DNA from: Ophiosphaerella korrae
Lineage: Eukaryota; Ascomycota; Dothideomycetes; Pleosporales; Phaeosphaeriaceae
DNA: 64,000 nt
Direction of reading: 5' to 3'
NCBI GenBank assembly: GCA_028456385.1
Contig: JALNQF010000035.1
Span: 241,199 to 305,198 of the forward strand
Position 1 is the first letter of the stretch. The number at the start of each line of letters is the position of its first letter. The notes beneath the pieces are model-generated. The model saw only the letters and a program-made list of their open reading frames with translations, had not been told where the DNA came from and searched no databases. Below are positions 19,264 to 30,705 of this stretch, one piece after another. The translations under genes and the position numbers were made by a program.

Positions 19264-21502
19264 TCAATTCCGGCCTTTATTTTTCAGCAGATTAACGAAG
19301 CTGCCTTTCCTTGGAGTTAACTTCCTCACAGCCCGTCCAAACGCTCCCTTAGGGACTTCATGCTCATCGTTCGCGCGAGGCGTATCTATCGTGGTGAGGC
19401 TCGTATTGGCGAAATTATTCGGTAATTTGTGAATTTTTCTGTACCTGGACTCGAATTCCTATCGTTCATCAGTACATGCCAAGCCACACAAGCGCCAAGC
19501 CACTTATCCATACCAATAAACTGTCTGCGGCCTCTTTCGTGATACATAAATCACGCATCTCTGCGATGATATGGCATTTGGCAATATTCTCTTGGTCCGA
19601 GTTGTACTGACTGAGCTGCCCGTCGCGCTCGTGATTCGGATTGAGTGTGGCCATCATGACGTCCTGCTGCCATGTATCGAAGCGTGTCTGGAAACGCCCT
19701 GCCCAGTAAAGCGGAGGCATGTAATCTCTAACCTGTAAATGGGACGTATCGTCAGCATTAATTTCACACTGGCGGCTTGGAGAGGGCAAAAGCCACTCAT
19801 CTGAGCCACACAATAGGCCTTTAAGGGGGTATATTGGTGAACAGTCGGGTGATGAGGCCAACTGCCGTTCTAGTCGGGATATCAATCCAAAATCGCTGCA
19901 AGAGTCTGAAAACTCAAGCGAATCGGATCTACTTTGAACACTCCGCAAGATAGTGGCGGTATCTTCGGAATCCGACTCTATCCCTTCCTCTTCGGGAATA
20001 GAAGATATCGACACCATCCTGTTGTGGGAAGACTTGTGAGATGCTTCAGGTGCCAAACACGAAGCGTGCAGAATGTTTGGAACAGATGACGTTCGATACT
20101 GCTCTGGTATAGGTGGGACTGGGGGAGCGGTTCCAAAATTGTGGAAAGTGGAGGAGCGAGGGACCCGTCTCACCTCATGATTCGCTGCTGCCAGCGGACG
20201 TGATGATCTCCAAACAGCTCCCAGTCCGTTTGGGGTACCCATGATCTTTCTCCGCATGTCTTTTTCTGCTTTCGAGCGAACAGGCGTGGCTTCTCTGCTC
20301 TCAATTGGTAGTGGTGTGGGAGTCGGAGGATTTCGAGGGCCCAGTAGTCGTGACTGTTTGATAGAAGGACTGTTTATTGTATCCGACTCTTCGGGTAGGC
20401 TGATTTGTTTACTCGACTGGAAACGCCTGACAGTTACTGGCGTCTGTTGTGCAAGATTTGAGCTCAAACGTTGCTTTGCGATAAGTGGCACTCCTCGATT
20501 CGGTTGTTTATTTTGTGCGGGAGAAATGCCTGCCCCAAATGACCTCCTATTCAGCACACTTGTTGGCACTGCTAAGCTCTTGCGATCCAAAGTTGTCACT
20601 TGTCGTTGGGAACGCCGCTGGTTCACACGCTGATGCATGGGTATGTTCTCTTGTAAAGCACGCTTTTGGGTGGTCGGTGTTGCCACAGCCTTCTTATATG
20701 CTGCCTTCTTTGGCGCTGTGGCATTCAATGATCGTTGTGAATTAGCTGCACTCGCCAGATTAGGCGTGGTACGTGACCTTACTGCGGTCTTTGTCGGAGT
20801 GCCAGCAGCATGCATTGCAATAGACTGATTTATAGTACTAGATTTCGTTTCCGGTGATGCGTAACGACAAATATATTGGCGTGGACTGGAGCCGCGTTTC
20901 TCAGATAGAGGGGGGCTCGGAGTAGGAATCTTCGATGGTATAGCGTGTAGTTGCGGATTCGTCACAACTACAGGCGACTGGAACCTTATTATATTCTCAA
21001 GCCCGATAGGAGACGTGTTAGCCTCTGGATTGACTGGGCGAGGGAGGAAGCTCGTTGTGTGCGATCTAGAAACTGCCTTTGGTGTCGCACTCGCACTCTG
21101 GCTCTCGTGTGTGCTCTCGTGGCTCGTAAGATCTTTGCTCTTCTTTGACGAGGCATTAAACTGCTCCAAAGATGTCGAAGGCCGGGTTAGTTGTAGAGGC
21201 GTGTTGTGCTGAAGAGTGGAAGAATGGGTGGCGGGAGCAGCCACTGCTAGGACAGGGTTGGTTGATAGCTTCCGGTCCGAAGTGGTCTTTCGCTGCGATA
21301 GTGGGTTGGCAATGAAGGAGAGACCATAGCTAAGCTTCCTGCGGAATTTGCTAGGGCCGGATGGGGCCTCGCTGCTCGCAGACTGTTGGGATACTTTTCT
21401 GCCTACCATGTTTACGGACTGCTCATTGCGCGCCTCAGCAGCCTCCCAATGAGCACGAACTTGCTCAAATCTTTTTGGATCTGGATGAATGAGCATATTC
21501 AT
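19264..21502 (-). CDS. Long disordered hypothetical protein with a conserved-looking C-terminal module
   Basis: Predicted 727 aa from exons 19514-21502 and 19264-19458. The 55-nt intron (19459-19513) is inferred because translating through it ends in a short hydrophobic tail, while splicing gives LLEFESRYRKIHKL and a basic GRAVRKLTPRKGSFVNLL end. The start MNMLIHPDPKRFEQVRAHWE is preferred over the upstream in-frame Met because the extra 41 residues are UTR-like. Most of the protein is Ser/Pro/Thr-rich and low complexity. The ordered-looking part is near the end: VRDYMPPLYWAGRFQTRFD plus CHIIAEMRDLC. No known domain or catalytic motif. Many SP/TP sites suggest phosphorylation. Function is unknown. 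Confidence 0.8.
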
Positions 21503-21904
21503 AGTGTGGAGAGGGGGGGGGGGGGTGCTTCGAGAATAATGACTTACTGTGTTTGTGTGCTGTTGGGAGAGTGAGGTGTATGGGCATGTGAATGTGGACA
21601 CGGAAGGCGCAAAACAGTGGATCAAAACAAAGCACCCACGGCGGAATGCGACGCGTAGCGCAAGTAGGTGGAAAGGAAGGCGCTGGAACTTTCACGACCA
21701 GATAATTCGTTTGCTCTGACATAACTTCAAATGTGCACCGTCACTTAGAGAACGACTAGAGCACTCACGTGCCGCACCGCATCAAGCAGTGAAACAATCC
21801 AATGAGGGAGCTACGAGACGGAGGGTATACAGAACATGATATATACAGACCAAGGACGCCGCGCTATGCAACCACAAAAATGACCGCGATGGGAGACATA
21901 CAGC
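21503..21904. other. Intergenic region with a G13 tract
   Basis: 402 nt between TOF1 (3' end at 21905) and the start of the disordered protein. A run of 13 G (21513-21525) lies just upstream of that start codon, read as poly-C in the transcript leader. Confidence 0.5.
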
Positions 21905-24900
21905 CTACTCCGAGTCACTATCATCAATAAATCCTGCTCTCGTGGGTCGTGCCACAGGTCTTCGTACAATAGGTACATCGTCTTCTTCATCCTCATCATC
22001 TTCAGCAGCATCCGCCATCGCAACATCCTCGTTCTTTGCCCCACTAGATGTAGGTTTTCGTGGAGTGCCCCTACCACTCTCATGCAACCCATTGGTATGT
22101 TGTGAAGATAGCGGTGTGTCTATGGCCTCTTCTTCGCTCTCGTCCTGTGGTGCGTCTCCTTCTACGGAAAGAGCTCTACTCGCTGTCCCGGCATCGTCTT
22201 GCACATCTCCATCGTTATCATCATCGCTGTCATCGCTATCAGCGAACGGCTGAGCTTTTCGTTTCGGTGGTGACTTCTGTCTCTTGCTCTTCGACGTAGG
22301 TTCCTCTGCTTTTCTCTTCTTCGAGTTGATCGGCTCTGGGCTCCCGAGAACAAGGGACTTCTTGAAAGCATTCGCTGTGTCCTGTCGAAGCGCTTCTTCT
22401 CTAGCAAAGAACGCTGCATCTCGCTCTTCATCGTCTTCATCATCTGAGTCGTGCACAAACATTGTGCTCTTGGTTTTGGCCTGTTTCTCAAGTTCCTTCC
22501 TGCGACGAGCTTCTGCCCTTCGATCCTTCTCTTCATCATCAAGCTCAACCGGAGTACCCGACCGTATGCGTCGCTTGAGTTTCTTCCTCACGCCATCGGG
22601 TTTTCTTGAGGTGTTGGCATCAACCGCATACTCGTCACGATCTTCGTCATCGTCATCGTCATCTATGCCATCGTTATCATCGTCGAAGTCTACACGGCGT
22701 GCGGAGCGACGGGCTGCGGAGGCCTTGCTCCGAAGTAGATCTTCTGGTCCTTTGCCGTTTTCGTATATCGGTGGATCAAACTCATACTTTCGGATGGAGT
22801 CGATAGCTTCTTGTAGTTGTGTTGACGTGAGAGTGGAGGGGACAATCCATGTAGCATCAGGGTCGTGCACTTCGCCCAGCCTAGAGAACCCCACAATAGT
22901 CATAAGTAAGCGCAGCTTATTGTCTTTAAATATTGCTAGTCGGCGCTCTTCGCTATCGGGCTTGATTACTGTTGGCTGTTAGCAAAGCCGAATGGGATTA
23001 GATTTGATACACTCACAGATAAAGGGAGGCTTTGCAGGCCCGGCCTCCGGATCTTCAGTCACTTCCTCTCCCTCGGGACGCTCTGCGGCCACTAAAGCTT
23101 TGCGTGCCTCCTCTGCATCTTCCCATGCCTTGCGCTCTTCAATTGCAGAAGTGAGTACGTCTCTTACCCACCGGAGGGCATCTGACTTCTGTTGATTTAT
23201 GAGCACACCAACAGCAACTCCAATCTGCTCATGCACCTCCATACCCGGCTTGACTTCGAGTTCTGCCGGTGCCCGTGGCGTCTTTGAAACAATTTCACGG
23301 TCATAGCCATGTTCGAGAAAGAAAATGGTCGCTGGGATTTTGCTGAACAGCATTTCCACAACGAGTTCTGGCCTTTCCTGCACCCTCTTGACGACCTGTC
23401 TGAAAAAATGTTTCACAAAATCATCCCACTCCTTGTACGCAGCCGTCTCTTGATCTAAACCGCCCGGACCCTTCATCATTTTAGTGAACAGCTGCAGAAT
23501 GTCGACTCGACAAAGGAGCACACCAAGTTCCATCTTGAAGGCGACTCGGTGAAAAAAACGATGGGCGCGTTTTAATTGCTCAGTATCCAAATCGTTGAAG
23601 TACTTGGCGAACGCGACAAATGTGTTGACGCTGCTTTGATTGACGAACTTTGCCGCAAACCGTGTAAAGTCGAATTTCCGCTCTGATACTGTTTGTTGCG
23701 CTTTTCGTACGTCCTCGGTATCGGAAACGTGGTCGTCCTCTTCCCCTTCATTCCCCTGCGTTTGGGCTTGCTTTTTCTTGATCTTGCGTGCTCGGCGCTT
23801 CGATCGGATCTGCATATCCACATTCTGCTTTGCATAGCGCTCTAGCATTCGTAAGAATACATGTGATAGTTCTGTGACTGCATCTAGATAGCCAAATCCC
23901 TGGCCGTTGTATGATCGAAGAATCATGACTACACGTTCATGCGTTGACTCTTCATAGAAGATACGGTTTTGAATGTTTTCGGCAATTTCTTGGTCGTCGT
24001 CTAGTGCTGATTCGGACATCTCGTGAACTGTGAGCAGAATTTGGGTAAAGCACTTCATGCCGGCGTTTAGATCTTGCCATGCTTTCTCATCCTGACTCCT
24101 CTGCATGAAGTGGTTCAATAGGATGAATGTCTCTTGGTTCATGACTTCGGCGACTAAACCATAGCTCTCATCTTCCGCGGTGAGAACTGCGGCGCTCTTC
24201 GGGTCAGCTGCTTGCTCCTTCATCGTTCGCCGTCGCGCACATTCAGCGCGAAGGAACCAAGAAGCCAGGTAAAAGTATTGTCGAGAATGACGGACTTCGA
24301 CATGATCACTTTCTCGACCAATAGCTTTCCGGAGATGTCGGAAGAGCGGATTGAACGACGAGTCAAGAAACTCTTCTACAAACGCCTTGACGTGCTTGCG
24401 CGCAGTTGATGTCAAAGTTACTGGTAGATCGAATTCTTCCCTCTCTTGCTCCCCATCCATCTTTTTGACGGGCCGCCGAGGTTTATTCCACTTCTTCGTC
24501 TGATCCATTTTTTGCATGCTAGTTTGCGCCTTGCCGAGTACATCCTGGCCTGAGATTGTTGTTACTTTCTCATCGTCACGTTTCACCCAAATCATTGTTC
24601 CAAATCGGTTGTGCCGAGTAGGAGCATTCCGCGCATATCCTGCGAGCATAGCCTTCTCCTTCTGCATCAGGTTCTTGAGTTCATCTGCGTTCGTGCTGCT
24701 TAGCTTTTTGTCTTCCATGAACAGCTTCTCCGCATCTATCCCCTTGAGCAAAAAGAAGAGTATTTCTAAGATGATCACATCCTGTGTGACGAAGTCTTCT
24801 CCTATGTTTGAGGCGATGCTCAAAAGCGCCTGGAAAATATCCTGCTCGTGAAAGGTATCAATTGTGGCTGACCGAGATACTTCGGCCTCGTCAATGTCCA

Positions 24901-25597
24901 TGGGGGCGCTGCGTGGGGGTGCAAGCATGGCTATGTTACGGATGAAGTAAAGGGCGATTCGGATTATGCCCTCGTCTCGCGGTGTTCGCTCACGCAATGG
25001 TACGGCCATTGATGGCAGAGCAATCTTGATGGCAGTCTGTAGTGTCCTGTCTCGGTCGAACTGCAACACAGCACGCTTGTAGCCAATTTGAGCGAGCTGA
25101 ATGTACGGGCCATGTCGATGGTGGTTTACGGTCGCTTCCACGGAGTCAATCTCGAAGGGCCATGTCAACGGTACAAGGAGTTCCACTGGCACAAGTTAGT
25201 TGTACCCATTGCCGTAGACCAGGATCGCCCATACAAGTTGCAACTGCGAGTTTGTGCCTCCATTTGTCTTCCACGGCTCTTGGCGATATCTTTGCTAGTA
25301 TTTCTAGCAGGTCGCCTTTGACTAGGTTTGCTTCGGCCATGCATCGTGCCACGTCGCGCCGGTTCAGCTGTCCGTCGCCAAACTTGAGCCATTTTCGTAG
25401 GTCCTTGAGACATAGCAGGGCGTCGTCTCCGAGTGAATATGTTCCATCGTCGCCAATGCCGCCAAGCTGCAGAAACATTAGCTACATAGCAGTTGGCGTA
25501 CGTCAACACCTACAGCGGTAATAAGACTGTAGACATGTGCGCGAATCTCAGGGTCTACTGGGTCCTTTGCCCACTCATCCAGCGTTGTTTGGGCCAT
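21905..25597 (-). CDS. TOF1: Replication fork protection protein Tof1/Swi1 (Timeless family)
   Basis: Predicted 1,182-aa nuclear protein that, with Csm3, travels with the replisome, stabilises paused forks and relays the S-phase checkpoint. Exons on the minus strand: 25514-25597, 25235-25466, 23017-25185, 21905-22968. The start MAQTTLDEWAKDPVDPEIR leads into the alpha-helical Timeless N-domain (GGIGDDGTYSLGDDALLCLK; ELLVPLTWPFEID; YKRAVL). Family blocks include NAPTRHNRFGTMIWVKRD and RQYFYLASWFLRAE. The third junction uses the second of two nearby AGs and restores FILIKPDSEERRLAIF and DNKLRLLMTIVGFSRLG. The last 250 residues are acidic and lysine-rich with disordered D/E runs, ending GFIDDSDSE. 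Length is usual for fungal Tof1. It is head-to-head with the dehydrogenase gene. Confidence 0.95.
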
Positions 25598-25802
25598 TGT
25601 GGTGGGAGACGTTCAGCGGCGGGGACGCATCTGCTCGTGTCGCGTTCTAAAGTGCCTGACGCGTGAACGCGTTAAGTGGTGCGCCACATCCTAGCCACAC
25701 GACCGGGGCTCTGTGGCTAACGGCTGTGGCGTACAAAGCGTCATTGCCTCGGCCGCTCTCAATTGCAGACAGCGGCTTCCATCGGACATGACATGCAGAT
25801 GA
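25598..25802. promoter_or_regulatory. Divergent promoter, TOF1 / 3-hydroxyacyl-CoA dehydrogenase
   Basis: About 205-245 nt between head-to-head start codons. It includes GCGTGAACGCGTTAAG near 25660, containing ACGCGT (25666-25671), the core of the MCB/MBF cell-cycle box. ACGCGT would fit S-phase regulation of TOF1, but a six-base match may be chance. Confidence 0.5.
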
Positions 25803-26851
25803 ATGTCGTCCCTCGCAAAATTCAATCAAAAAACACCAAAAATGTTTTCCTTAGCACCAAGACAAGCTCTACGCTGTACGGCGAGGCAGCAATGCCGTGC
25901 CTTCAGCTCTACGCCTTCAGTGGGAGCTGCCGCTGAAGTGAAGAAACTGGGCGTCATTGGAGCTGGCCAGATGGTACGTGATAATGAGGAAGAGTAGCAA
26001 ATCCCACCTAACACACCCAGGGCCTTGGAATAGCCCTAGTAGCTGCCCAACGCGCCTCAGTCCCCGTCCAAATAATCGACAGCTCCCAAGCCTCCATTGA
26101 CAAAGGCCTCAAATTTGCCGACAAACTGCTCGAAAAAGACGTCAGCAAAGGCCGCATATCCAAAGAAGACGCCGCAGCCACCCGCCAGCGATTAACCTCC
26201 AGCACCAAAATCGAGGACCTGTCAGATGTGGATTTCGTCATCGAAGCCGTCCCCGAAATCCCAGAGCTGAAAACCAAGATCTTCGCCCAACTCGCGCAAA
26301 TCTGCCCCTCCCACGCCATCCTCGCGACAAACACGTCCTCCATCAGCATCACTAAGATCGCAGCCAGCACCGCAAAGGACCCAACGGACCTATCTGCCTC
26401 GTCCCGCGTCATCAGCACGCACTTCATGAACCCCGTGCCCATCCAAAAGGGCGTGGAAATCATCACCGGCCTGCAAACCTCGCCCTCCACCATTGAAACC
26501 GCAATAGCGTTCTGCCAGAAGATGGGCAAAATCGCATCCCAGTCTGCCGATAGCCCGGGGTTCCTTGCGAACCGCATTCTCATGCCGTACATCAATGAGG
26601 CGGTCATTTGTTTGGAAACGGGCGTGGGGACAAAGGAGGATATCGATAGCATTATGAAGAATGGGACGAATGTGCCCATGGGCCCGCTGCAGTTGGCGGA
26701 CTTTATTGGGATTGATACGTGTTTGGCGATTATGAAGGTGTTGCATGGGGAGACGGGGGATTCAAAGTATAGGCCTGCTGTGCTGCTGAAGAAGATGGTG
26801 GATGCGGGGTGGTTAGGGAAGAAGAGTGGGAAGGGCTTTTATGACTACTAG
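25803..26851 (+). CDS. 3-hydroxyacyl-CoA (3-hydroxybutyryl-CoA) dehydrogenase, mitochondrial type
   Basis: Two exons, 25803-25973 and 26021-26851, giving 333 aa from the first ATG or 320 aa from the ATG at 25842. The latter begins [19 protein letters not shown], a better mitochondrial presequence, and may be the true start. The NAD-binding Rossmann motif [11 protein letters not shown] is built exactly across the junction. IEAVPE, the [10 protein letters not shown] block, THFMNPVPI with its catalytic-type His, and [18 protein letters not shown], then [19 protein letters not shown] at the C-terminus, are all diagnostic. It oxidises (S)-3-hydroxyacyl-CoA to 3-ketoacyl-CoA with NAD+. Length fits the monofunctional short enzyme, not the peroxisomal multifunctional one. 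Confidence 0.95.
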
Positions 26852-27142
26852 GTTGGGAGGACAAAAGGATGACTTCACGTGTCAAATGACGATGAATTTT
26901 TGCTTCTTAGGCTGTGGATCCACAGGTGCCCTCCTCTCGCACACCCCAAGTCACCGCTCAGCGAGCAACCTCAGTCTCCAACGCGTCAGCCCTAACCCTT
27001 TGTTCCCTCGCGCCTTTCCATCAAATGCACTCAACACCCACACCCGCCCACCGCAACCCGCCCAAATCCACACACCCATCCGCATCCCACCCTGCACACC
27101 AAACCCCCACACAACCCTCCCACTCCTCCCCAGCGGTCCATC

Positions 27143-27946
27143 CTACGCCCGCTCCCCCCTCTTCTCCGCCGCAAACTTCCCCGTATACCTCTTCCGCCAC
27201 TCGGGCAACGCATTCTCCACGCCCCGCCCCTCCTTCACCAGCTCCCCAACCACCAGCCCAGACTCCATCATCGCCTCGCGCCCCCGGTCCACACGGTCCC
27301 GCTCCGTAGCCGCAAAGCACCTCCACGCTAGGCGCTGCGCGTCCTCGCTGCCGGTAATCTGTTTGTTGCGGCGCAGCTCTGGGTGGTCGTGCGTGGGGTT
27401 ATTGTGGATCGCTTCGGGGCGCATGGGGTGCTGTTTGAGCAAGCGTGTTACGCGCGCAGACGTTTTGATGCGCGGCTTTATGAAGTTTTTTGTGGCGGCA
27501 GAGGACGGGTCGTGGTAGTGGCGCATGAGCTTGAGGGTGTATGCGTCCTTTATCTCCTTGAGTGCTGGATAGGGGCGCTGGAGCTTGGGGATCCAGCGGT
27601 GGGCGGCGGCTTTGCGGATGGCGAGGGCTCTGCGGTCGGAGTCGGTGAGGGTGGGTTTGGGGATGGTGAGTTTGAGGGCTATGGTTTGGGGGGGTGGGGC
27701 GCTGGGCGGAGGTGTTGCAAGGTGGGCTTCGTTGGTGTAGGTGGGTGTTGGGCATGGGATGGAGCTGGAGCTTGATGATGGCGTTGGTAGGCGTTGTCTC
27801 TTGTTCTCTCGGACTGTCTGGTAGTTTTTGGTCGGGATCGATGGTGTTGGCATGGGATGACTGGCCCGTTTGTGCATATTGGAGTTGCTGGGTACTTCGT
27901 CTTTCACAGCTAGACGCTTGTATGAGGTCGTTGATGTAGACACCAT
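27143..27946 (-). CDS. Hypothetical basic protein
   Basis: Predicted 267 aa, single exon, from the Met of MVSTSTTSYKRLAVKDEV; an in-frame Met 33 codons upstream is possible. The first half is disordered and rich in P, S, T and K. The second half is denser and helical-looking: DRRALAIRKAAAHRWIPKL, IKDAYTLKLMRHYHD, AQRLAWRCFAATERDRVDR, LPEWRKRYTGKFAAEKRG. No known domain is recognised. High basic charge suggests nucleic-acid or ribosome contact, but this is a guess. It converges on the dehydrogenase gene with 291 nt between stops. Several open frames on the other strand reflect G+C-rich composition. Confidence 0.65.
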   Translation of the reverse strand: MVSTSTTSYKRLAVKDEVPSNSNMHKRASHPMPTPSIPTKNYQTVRENKRQRLPTPSSSSSSIPCPTPTYTNEAHLATPPPSAPPPQTIALKLTIPKPTLTDSDRRALAIRKAAAHRWIPKLQRPYPALKEIKDAYTLKLMRHYHDPSSAATKNFIKPRIKTSARVTRLLKQHPMRPEAIHNNPTHDHPELRRNKQITGSEDAQRLAWRCFAATERDRVDRGREAMMESGLVVGELVKEGRGVENALPEWRKRYTGKFAAEKRGERA

Positions 27947-28755
27947 GATTCTTTTCAAGCAAGTGTTTGCTTCTGAAGAGGGTCTAAAGGCGATGGAGTA
28001 GAGCTTAGGCAAGCTCTTTGCAATTTTAAGCGTAGAGGTTGGCACAGCCGAGGTGAAGGACGGGTGAAGCAGCGTTGTTGAGTTACAGTGAGTTGTATTG
28101 TAGCTGGAGAGATCGTTCAGTTTTCGACTTGTTACTTTACTAATGAGTGAGGATGAGATTTACGTTTTTATGTTATTTGCCTGACGCTGTTGTTGTGAGG
28201 TGGGGCGTTAGGCGAGTGTGAAGGCCAAATGGAGCAGGCGCGGGTGAGGAGGCAGTGTCACTGCTTGCTGAGATGGTGGATTAAGGAGGCTATGGAAGCC
28301 TGAGACGGAAGAAGGAGCCCTGGGGAGCTCTCAGATATTTGTTCCTCCAAAGGCACGCGGTGCCTATAATTCTTTTATGAGACAGGGACCTCGGCGAGAG
28401 TGGATAGTCTTATGGAACTCTTTCTAGTGCAAAATATACCCATGGTAACGCTGCCAACAGCCCCATGAGCCTCTTGAGGCTACTAGCTTAGTGCTTTCCA
28501 TACGTAAGGCCACTTTCCGTGAGATGTAAAACTTCGACAAGACTGAAGTATGACATAAATCATGAACAATAAAAAAAATAGGGACTTGCATGGTAGAGAA
28601 GCTAAAAAAAGCGATAACACGTAGCCATTGATCATTCTAAAATTTACCTGCCAAACAATTTAGCACGCTGCTATGATATCAGTTGGTCATACATCGTGAG
28701 ATCGGTAACTGACAGCTGTTGAGTTCCGTATAAACACCACCTATTGACACTTACA
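27947..28755. other. Intergenic region
   Basis: 809 nt upstream of the basic hypothetical protein. No gene, repeat or RNA was recognised. Confidence 0.5.
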
Positions 28756-30705
28756 TTACTCTTCTTCACTCTCCTCATCCTCGCTCTCGCCTCTCATCTT
28801 CTCACAGCCACAGGGCCAGAGATGCATGACACTGTTGCCCGGGTACTGCTCTCTGAAGCGTATGTGCCATAGCTCATTTTCGCGCCATTCCTGCTTCACC
28901 TCAGGGGAAATATCATTTCCTTGGGGATAGTTTGGGTGCTTCTTGTATACCTCACCACGGTATTCCAAATATTGCGCGTGGCGCAGCTCATCTGCACTAG
29001 TTACTTGATGGCCACGACCGGTCTTGCGATCCGTGTCTACTTCGAAATCTCCGCCGCGACCATGCTTGCCTTTCTTCAGGAAGGGTCCAGCGTCCACTTG
29101 GGTTGGCCGGGCTGCAGGAATGAAGAGACGGTTGTGGGCGGTGGGTACAGCCGTGTCGTGGAAGATGGGCTGACCAGTCTTTGGGTTCTTGCTTGCGGTC
29201 AAAATCCTGGCCTCGCGCTTGAGGTGGACGACTTTTGTAGAGTTGTCAAGGTCATCAGGGTTCAGGCCAGTCGCCGTCATGAACCACTCAACGCGACCAT
29301 CGTCAGGGATCTGATCACCTGTTTTCTGTTTCTTATCAGAATCAGCGGGAGCGCGCCCGAGCTTGTTCTCCATCAGCACTGCAGAATTGGTGTTGACAAT
29401 ACTCTGTGATTGCGCACTCTCAGGCTTATAGCTTGGCGTGGCGGCCTGCCCGTTTGTATGATGAAATTTCACCCTCTTAAGCGTTTGCCGCGCATGAGCC
29501 GACTCAAGTTTGCTGTCACACTTGCGCTTTCTGCTGCCTGAACCTTCCAACGGCCTTTCAACTTCTGGCACTGGGCTGCTAGCCCACATTTCGGCCACCA
29601 GTGCTGCTTCAAACTCATCGGCGCTTTGAGACCCGTTGATATTGTCCAGCTCTTCTTTCTCAGTAACCGCAAGTGTGTTAGCGAGTTTTGGTAGCTTTGC
29701 TACATTTGCCTTCTTGGGAGTCTTGATGAACATCTTGGGGTTTCTCCCAGCCCCTGGCTGTTTCCTGGTGATCTTCCCGGGTTTGGGTTGGCTTCTCTCA
29801 ATCTTTTCCGAACCCTTCAGGTTCTTGCTACCATTCTCGAAAACAGGTTGATTCTTGGTGATCTTATCGATCGTAGGCTTGTTCCTGCTACTCTTCTCAA
29901 GCTCAGACAACTTCTTAGTAGTCCGCTGGGGTGCAATCTTCCCCTGAGAAGTTACATTCTTGCTACTAGTCTCCGTCACGGGCGGTTTCTTGTTAACCTT
30001 TGTGAGTGCCGGAAGATTCTTGTTGAGTTTCGCGAACTCGGGTTTCTTCGGCCCCTGTGACTGCTGATGGTTTAAGCCAACAGGATGTGTCGCTTTATCT
30101 CTGGGTTTGGGTGGCGGTTTGCTGATACGAGCCTTGTCTTGACTGTCCAAGTCCTTTGCCTGATGGATGGCCGGAGCATTTTTAGGAATCGTGGACACTT
30201 TTGCCAGGTTCATTTTGTTGAGGGGCTGTGAGGTGCTGGGTTGCGGTATATTGTTGGTGTGTTGTGAGGTGCTGGATTGTGGCCTCTCGGTGGAGGGTTG
30301 CGAGGTGCTAGATTGTGGCTTTCTGTTGTTTTTTTTAGGTAAAGAGCTCTTCTGCTGCTGCTGGTGGTCGCCTGGACCGGGAGGTTTTGCTATTAAGGGC
30401 CTGGGTTTAGGCTTCGGCTGCGTCTTTGAGATGCCGCCATAGTGCGCAGCTGGCTTCGTGGGTGCAGGTTTGCTTGGCCCTAGTTGCGTTGGTCCGTCGG
30501 CGGCATTCTCCTCAACACTCTGGGGTTGTTGTTTCTCGAGTGCTGACTTGTTTTGTCCTGAAAAGTTCCCGAAGATGTTGTTTTTGGTGGCTTTTGCTGC
30601 GCGTTTCTTCTTGGGTGCAGTCTTAGGTCGCCGCCCAGCGTTCATGACCTCAGCAATATCATCAATAATGGCCGTCTGCCGGCTTTGTTTCTTGCTTGGA
30701 TCCAT
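28756..30705 (-). CDS. Large disordered Lys/Pro-rich hypothetical protein
   Basis: Predicted 649 aa from MDPSKKQSRQTAIIDDIAEV; an in-frame extension of 46 residues upstream is possible but hydrophobic and UTR-like. Residues from about 40 to 400 are low complexity (K, P, S, Q, N), with three copies of a [QP]xSTSQ motif and a weak 14-16-residue KxxKNxPxxxK periodicity. Acidic EFEAALVAEMWASSPVPEVE near 400 precedes an ordered-looking C-terminus: DGRVEWFMTATGLNPDDL, PTAHNRLFIPAARP, HAQYLEYRGEVYKKHPNYP, WHIRFREQYPGNSVMHLW. It ends in an E/S-rich tail. The basic composition and NLS-like KPKPRP/KKKRAAK runs suggest a nuclear protein. No family is recognised. Confidence 0.75.
   Translation of the reverse strand: MDPSKKQSRQTAIIDDIAEVMNAGRRPKTAPKKKRAAKATKNNIFGNFSGQNKSALEKQQPQSVEENAADGPTQLGPSKPAPTKPAAHYGGISKTQPKPKPRPLIAKPPGPGDHQQQQKSSLPKKNNRKPQSSTSQPSTERPQSSTSQHTNNIPQPSTSQPLNKMNLAKVSTIPKNAPAIHQAKDLDSQDKARISKPPPKPRDKATHPVGLNHQQSQGPKKPEFAKLNKNLPALTKVNKKPPVTETSSKNVTSQGKIAPQRTTKKLSELEKSSRNKPTIDKITKNQPVFENGSKNLKGSEKIERSQPKPGKITRKQPGAGRNPKMFIKTPKKANVAKLPKLANTLAVTEKEELDNINGSQSADEFEAALVAEMWASSPVPEVERPLEGSGSRKRKCDSKLESAHARQTLKRVKFHHTNGQAATPSYKPESAQSQSIVNTNSAVLMENKLGRAPADSDKKQKTGDQIPDDGRVEWFMTATGLNPDDLDNSTKVVHLKREARILTASKNPKTGQPIFHDTAVPTAHNRLFIPAARPTQVDAGPFLKKGKHGRGGDFEVDTDRKTGRGHQVTSADELRHAQYLEYRGEVYKKHPNYPQGNDISPEVKQEWRENELWHIRFREQYPGNSVMHLWPCGCEKMRGESEDEESEEE

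Noticed and set aside
26008..26679. 223-codon minus-strand ORF
   Set aside because: Antisense to the hydroxyacyl-CoA dehydrogenase, whose motifs are unambiguous.
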